Both the position numbers and the translations under genes were made by a program. Below, piece after piece: positions 15,322-17,842 of a DNA stretch of 17,842 bases. Within the stretch, counting starts at the first letter, position 1, and every line of letters begins with the position of its first letter. Location: NCBI GenBank assembly GCA_035259345.1, contig DATFWK010000201.1, positions 1 through 17,842 on the forward strand. Direction: 5' to 3'. Below the pieces are notes generated by a model. It worked only from the letters and a program-made list of their open reading frames with translations, was not told the origin of the DNA and did not search any database. This DNA comes from DATFWK01 sp035259345 (GTDB lineage Bacteria; Actinomycetota; Thermoleophilia; Miltoncostaeales; Miltoncostaeaceae).

Positions 15322-17390
15322 CGCCGCCTCCCGGGCGGGCGGCGCCCCCGCCGCCGCGGCACGGGGGCTTGCCGTGGCTCCCGGGCGAGGCCCGCCCGCT
15401 CCTCGAGCTCCCGCCGGAGCGTCTTGATCTCGTCCCGCAGGTCGGCCGCGTGCTCGAAGCGGAGCTCCTCGGCGGCCTGGAACATGTCCTCCTCGAGCTC
15501 GACGATCTGGCGCTCGATCTCGTCCTCGCTCGCGCCGGCGGCGATCGCCGCCTTCGCCCGCCCGCGGCGGCGTGGCTGGTCCTGGCCGTGGAGGCCGAGG
15601 AACTCGGCGATGTCAGAGACGCCCTTGACGATCGACTCCGGCGTGATGCCGTGCTCCAGGTTGTACTCGCGCTGGATCGCCCGCCGTCGGTTGGTCTCGG
15701 CGATCGCGGTGCGCATGGCCTCGGTCTCGGTGTCCGCGTACATGATCACGCGCCCCTCGACGTTGCGGGCCGCGCGGCCGATCGTCTGGACCAGGGCGGT
15801 CGTGCCCCGGAGGAAGCCCTCCTTGTCCGCGTCCAGGATGGCGACCAGCGTCACCTCCGGCAGGTCGAGGCCCTCGCGCAGGAGGTTGACGCCCACGAGC
15901 ACGTCGAACTCGCCGAGCCTCAGCTCGCGCACGATCTTGATGCGCTCGATCGTGTCGACCTCCGAGTGGAGGTAACGCACGCGCAGGCCGGCCTCGATGA
16001 GGTACTCGGTGAGGTCCTCGGCCATCTTCTTGGTGAGCGTGGTGACCAGGGCGCGCTCGTCGCGGTCGGCCCGGGCCCGGATCTCGTTCATGAGGTCGTC
16101 GATCTGGTTCTTCGTCGGGCGCACCTCGACCTCGGGGTCGACGAGCCCGGTCGGGCGGATGATCTGCTCCACGATGCGGTTCGAGTTCCGCCGCTCGAAC
16201 TCCCCGGGGGTGGCCGACACGAAGATCGTCTGGTCCACCCGCTCCAGGAACTCCGACAGCTGCAGCGGCCGGTTGTCGGCCGCGGAGGGCAGCCGGAAGC
16301 CGTGCTCGATCAGCGCGAGCTTGCGCGAGCGGTCGCCCTCGTACATCCCGCGCAGCTGCGGGACCGTGTTGTGCGACTCGTCGATCAGGCAGATGAAGTC
16401 CTGCGGGAAGAAGTCCAGCAGCGTGTGCGGCGCCGAGCCGGGCGGCCGCCCGTCCAGGATCCGCGAGTAGTTCTCGATCCCTGAGCAGAAGCCGAGCTCG
16501 CGCATCATCTCCATGTCGTACTCGGTCCGCTGGCGCAGCCGGTGCGCCTCGACGAGCTTTCCCGCGCCCTCGAGCTCGGCGACCCGCCCCTCGAGCTCCT
16601 CGCGGATCTCGACGAGGGCCCGCTCGATGGTCGGCTGCGGCGTCACGTAGTGGGTGGCGGGCCAGATGCCGACGTGGTCCACCCGCCCGAAGTGCTCGCC
16701 GGTGAGCGGGTCGAAGCGGTCGATGGACTCGACCTCGTCGCCGAACAGCGAGATGCGGTATGCCGTCTCCTCGTTCGCCGGGAGGACCTCGAAGACGTCG
16801 CCGCGGACGCGGAAGCGCCCGCGCTCGAGCACCATGTCGTTCCGCTGGTACTGCACCTCGACCAGGCGGCGGAAGATCTCCTCCCGCGGACGCTCTTCGC
16901 CGGTACGGAGCAGGAGCAGCCGGTCCCGGTAGAGCTCCGGCGAGCCGATGCCGTAGATGCAGCTGACCGAGGCCACGATCACGACGTCGCGGCGGGCGAG
17001 CAGGGCGCTCGTGGCGGCGTGGCGCAGGCGGTCGATCTCGTCGTTGATCGACGCGTCCTTCTCGATGTAGGTGTCGGAGGCCGGGATGTACGCCTCCGGC
17101 TGGTAGTAGTCGTAGTAGCTGACGAAGTACTCGACGGCGCTCGTCGGCAGGAACTCGCGGAACTCGTTGCAGAGCTGGGCCGCGAGCGTCTTGTTGTGGG
17201 CGATGACCAGCGCCGGGCGGCCGGCGCGGGCGATCACGTTGGCCATCGTGAACGTCTTGCCGGAGCCGGTGACGCCGAGGACCGTCTGGTAGCGCTCGCC
17301 GGCCGCGAGGCCCTCGAGCAGGCCCTCGATCGCCTGGGGCTGGTCGCCGGTGGGCTGGTAGGCAGGCGCGAGCTCGAAGGCGGTGGACAT
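15318..17390 (-). CDS. uvrB: Excinuclease ABC subunit B
   Basis: UvrB is the helicase-like damage-verification subunit of nucleotide excision repair; it receives DNA from UvrA and recruits UvrC. The 690-residue protein has Walker A GVTGSGKT at 39-46, the damage-probing beta-hairpin YYDYYQPEAYIP at 92-103, an IDESH helicase motif at about 336-340, the later helicase motifs (VSATPGEFE, GVNLLREGLDLPEV, QTIGRAARN) and a C-terminal UVR coiled-coil at about 622-665 for UvrC binding. It ends in a basic tail (PRRRGRRPPGRRR). The ATG at 17390 begins a normal N terminus and lies 8 nt after TACCAT, suggesting a leaderless or near-leaderless message. Two micro-ORFs follow with 4-nt overlaps. The gene is about 2.9 kb from uvrA and in a separate unit. 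Confidence 0.97.
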   Translation of the reverse strand: MSTAFELAPAYQPTGDQPQAIEGLLEGLAAGERYQTVLGVTGSGKTFTMANVIARAGRPALVIAHNKTLAAQLCNEFREFLPTSAVEYFVSYYDYYQPEAYIPASDTYIEKDASINDEIDRLRHAATSALLARRDVVIVASVSCIYGIGSPELYRDRLLLLRTGEERPREEIFRRLVEVQYQRNDMVLERGRFRVRGDVFEVLPANEETAYRISLFGDEVESIDRFDPLTGEHFGRVDHVGIWPATHYVTPQPTIERALVEIREELEGRVAELEGAGKLVEAHRLRQRTEYDMEMMRELGFCSGIENYSRILDGRPPGSAPHTLLDFFPQDFICLIDESHNTVPQLRGMYEGDRSRKLALIEHGFRLPSAADNRPLQLSEFLERVDQTIFVSATPGEFERRNSNRIVEQIIRPTGLVDPEVEVRPTKNQIDDLMNEIRARADRDERALVTTLTKKMAEDLTEYLIEAGLRVRYLHSEVDTIERIKIVRELRLGEFDVLVGVNLLREGLDLPEVTLVAILDADKEGFLRGTTALVQTIGRAARNVEGRVIMYADTETEAMRTAIAETNRRRAIQREYNLEHGITPESIVKGVSDIAEFLGLHGQDQPRRRGRAKAAIAAGASEDEIERQIVELEEDMFQAAEELRFEHAADLRDEIKTLRRELEERAGLAREPRQAPVPRRRGRRPPGRRR

Positions 17391-17398
17391 CGCCACCG

Positions 17399-17404
17399 AT
17401 GGTA
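17399..17404 (-). promoter_or_regulatory. -10 box TACCAT for uvrB
   Basis: TACCAT on the minus strand ends 8 nt before the uvrB ATG. No good -35 and no LexA-type box were found in the roughly 60 nt upstream. Confidence 0.45.
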
Positions 17405-17471
17405 GAGGACGCGGAACCCGGCCCTGCCCTCGGGCCAACGTTTCGGCCGCCCATTTGCTCGCTGCGGCCAA

Positions 17472-17487
17472 GGCTCCCCCGGGAGCC
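17472..17487. promoter_or_regulatory. Perfect palindrome between the uvrB and mini-ORF promoters
   Basis: GGCTCCC and GGGAGCC are exact inverted repeats separated by CC. The site lies about 7 nt before the TACCCT box of the plus-strand mini-ORF and about 70 nt upstream of the uvrB -10. It could be an operator for a dimeric regulator or a small hairpin; there is no direct evidence for either. Confidence 0.35.
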
Positions 17488-17493
17488 CCCTCC

Positions 17494-17499
17494 TACCCT
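17494..17499 (+). promoter_or_regulatory. -10 box TACCCT for the mini-ORF
   Basis: TACCCT ends 6 nt before the ATG at 17506, the leaderless spacing seen elsewhere in the window. A -35 is not evident. Confidence 0.4.
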
Positions 17500-17505
17500 G
17501 CCGGC

Positions 17506-17628
17506 ATGACGATCGCACCCGACATGGGCACGGCCTCCCCCTCCGCGCTCCCTCGGGCGAGGGTCGTCTCCGCGATCGCCCCGGGCACGTCCCGGTGGCG
17601 ACGACCCCGCGACCGGGACGCGGGGTGA
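17506..17628 (+). CDS. Possible 40-codon leader peptide or mini-ORF
   Basis: The frame begins ATG ACG ATC and runs 40 codons to TGA at 17626-17628. Its product, starting TIAPDMGTASPSALPRARVV, has no recognisable domain or signal peptide. Near its end, SRWRRPRDRD contains five Arg in ten codons, and these codons form one side of strong alternative hairpins at 17588-17626. With the leaderless TACCCT box this resembles a leader peptide placed to let ribosomes influence RNA folding. It may instead be a chance ORF in a GC-rich intergenic region. If it is a leader peptide, the gene controlled would be the VOC gene starting at 17806, or the unit may be self-contained. Confidence 0.35.
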   Translation: MTIAPDMGTASPSALPRARVVSAIAPGTSRWRRPRDRDAG

Positions 17629-17661
17629 CGGAGCCGGCGGCGTCCCCGCGACGCCGCCGGC
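17588..17661 (+). promoter_or_regulatory. Mutually exclusive hairpins, attenuator-like
   Basis: Four helices compete. CGTCCCGGT (17588-17596) pairs with ACCGGGACG (17612-17620). ACCCCGCG (17604-17611) pairs with CGCGGGGT (17619-17626). The same CGCGGGG, plus ACG at 17628-17630, can pair instead with CGTCCCCGCG (17641-17650). GCCGGCGGCGT (17633-17643) pairs with ACGCCGCCGGC (17651-17661) as a perfect 11-bp hairpin. The middle helices end on the mini-ORF stop codon. There is no U run after the last hairpin, so classic intrinsic termination is not shown, and high GC content raises the chance of such pairings. Confidence 0.45.
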
Positions 17662-17705
17662 ACCGCAGCGACGTGGCCCCATCCGCCCCGGCACGAGCCC
17701 AGCAC

Positions 17706-17761
17706 GGGCCTCGGCCGGGGCGGGGTCCACGCCGGCCCGAGGCCCCCGCCCCGCCCCCGGC
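17706..17761 (+). promoter_or_regulatory. Second pair of competing GC-rich hairpins upstream of the VOC gene
   Basis: GGGCCTCGG (17706-17714) is the exact complement of CCGAGGCCC (17737-17745). The segment 17714-17725 can pair with 17749-17761 over 12 bp with one bulged base. The two helices cross, so they are exclusive or a pseudoknot. They lie just before the TAGGAT box at 17763. Between 17662 and 17705 I see nothing supportable. Confidence 0.35.
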
Positions 17762-17762
17762 G

Positions 17763-17768
17763 TAGGAT
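17763..17768 (+). promoter_or_regulatory. -10 box TAGGAT for the right-edge VOC gene
   Basis: TAGGAT would start transcription near 17775 and give a leader of about 30 nt containing the GGAGGG ribosome-binding site at 17794-17799. No -35 was identified. Confidence 0.4.
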
Positions 17769-17805
17769 CCGCGCGGGTCGACGACGCCTCGCGGGAGGGA
17801 CTGCC

Positions 17806-17842
17806 ATGGAGCTGATCCACACGATGATCCGGGTCCTCGACG
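17806..17842 (+). CDS. Start of a VOC-family / lactoylglutathione-lyase-like protein, truncated by the window edge
   Basis: Only 12 codons are present, reading MELIHTMIRVLD. This matches the usual opening of glyoxalase I-like VOC proteins, in which the His at residue 5 is the first metal ligand. GGAGGG at 17794-17799 is a good ribosome-binding site. The identity is tentative because the rest lies outside the window; it would be a second VOC protein, unrelated in position to the one at 8756. Confidence 0.6.
   Translation, partial: MELIHTMIRVLD

Noticed and set aside
15027..16484. A 485-codon plus-strand frame antisense to uvrB and the micro-ORFs
   Set aside because: Shadow of uvrB; no protein-like features of its own.
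17430..17450. Possible LexA/SOS box upstream of uvrB around GAAACGTT
   Set aside because: It does not match the actinobacterial GAACnnnnGTTC pattern, and the symmetry is limited to AACGTT.
17493..17822. A 109-codon minus-strand frame in the region upstream of uvrB
   Set aside because: Arg/Pro/Gly-rich noise over repeated GC palindromes, antisense to the VOC start, with no ribosome-binding site.

Overview
This is a very GC-rich chromosomal segment with short intergenic gaps and mostly housekeeping genes. It looks like a high-GC actinomycete (Actinomycetota), possibly an uncultured Thermoleophilia or Gaiellales-like lineage. The evidence is the composition, the many GTG starts, the ATGA/GTGA overlaps, and the repeated placement of a TAnnnT -10 box 6-8 nt before a start codon, which is typical of leaderless actinobacterial transcripts. 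The UvrA also carries a His in place of one zinc-ligand Cys, as I recall for other actinobacteria. The phylum call is moderate and the class call is weak. I see no phage, plasmid, IS, CRISPR, tRNA or rRNA signature.

Layout. (1) 1-514, minus: the start of a family-4 uracil-DNA glycosylase that runs off the left edge. (2) 600-2896, plus: a pantothenate operon made of one in-frame PanC-PanD fusion and an ATGA-coupled panB, preceded by a promoter and a leader of about 130 nt with a long bulged hairpin. (3) 2872-3713, minus: a cupin and a short receiver-like protein lacking phosphorylation residues. (4) 3777-6484, minus: an M20 metallopeptidase followed by class II fumarase. (5) 6531-9172, plus: an MMPL/RND exporter coupled to a VOC-family protein. 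(6) 9196-9393, minus: a 65-aa hypothetical. (7) 9530-12406, minus: uvrA. (8) 12442-14927, plus: an amidohydrolase, a 3-hydroxyisobutyrate-dehydrogenase-like enzyme and a small secreted protein. (9) 14906-17390, minus: uvrB followed by two tiny coupled ORFs that share a C-terminal motif. (10) 17391-17805: a 415-nt region with a 40-codon mini-ORF and several mutually exclusive GC-rich hairpins, leading to the first codons of another VOC gene at the right edge.

Functional themes. Coenzyme A precursor synthesis is condensed into two polypeptides: panB makes ketopantoate, and the PanD and PanC parts of the fusion make beta-alanine and join it to pantoate. Ketopantoate reductase is not in the window. 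DNA repair is represented by UDG, UvrA and UvrB, but uvrA and uvrB are in separate transcription units and no recognisable LexA box was seen.

The most unusual items are the PanC-PanD fusion with a preserved internal Shine-Dalgarno/ATG for PanD, the attenuator-like mini-ORF/hairpin region at 17494-17761, and the paired micro-ORFs behind uvrB. Long frames antisense to uvrA, uvrB, fumC and the M20 and MMPL genes are high-GC shadows and are left out.
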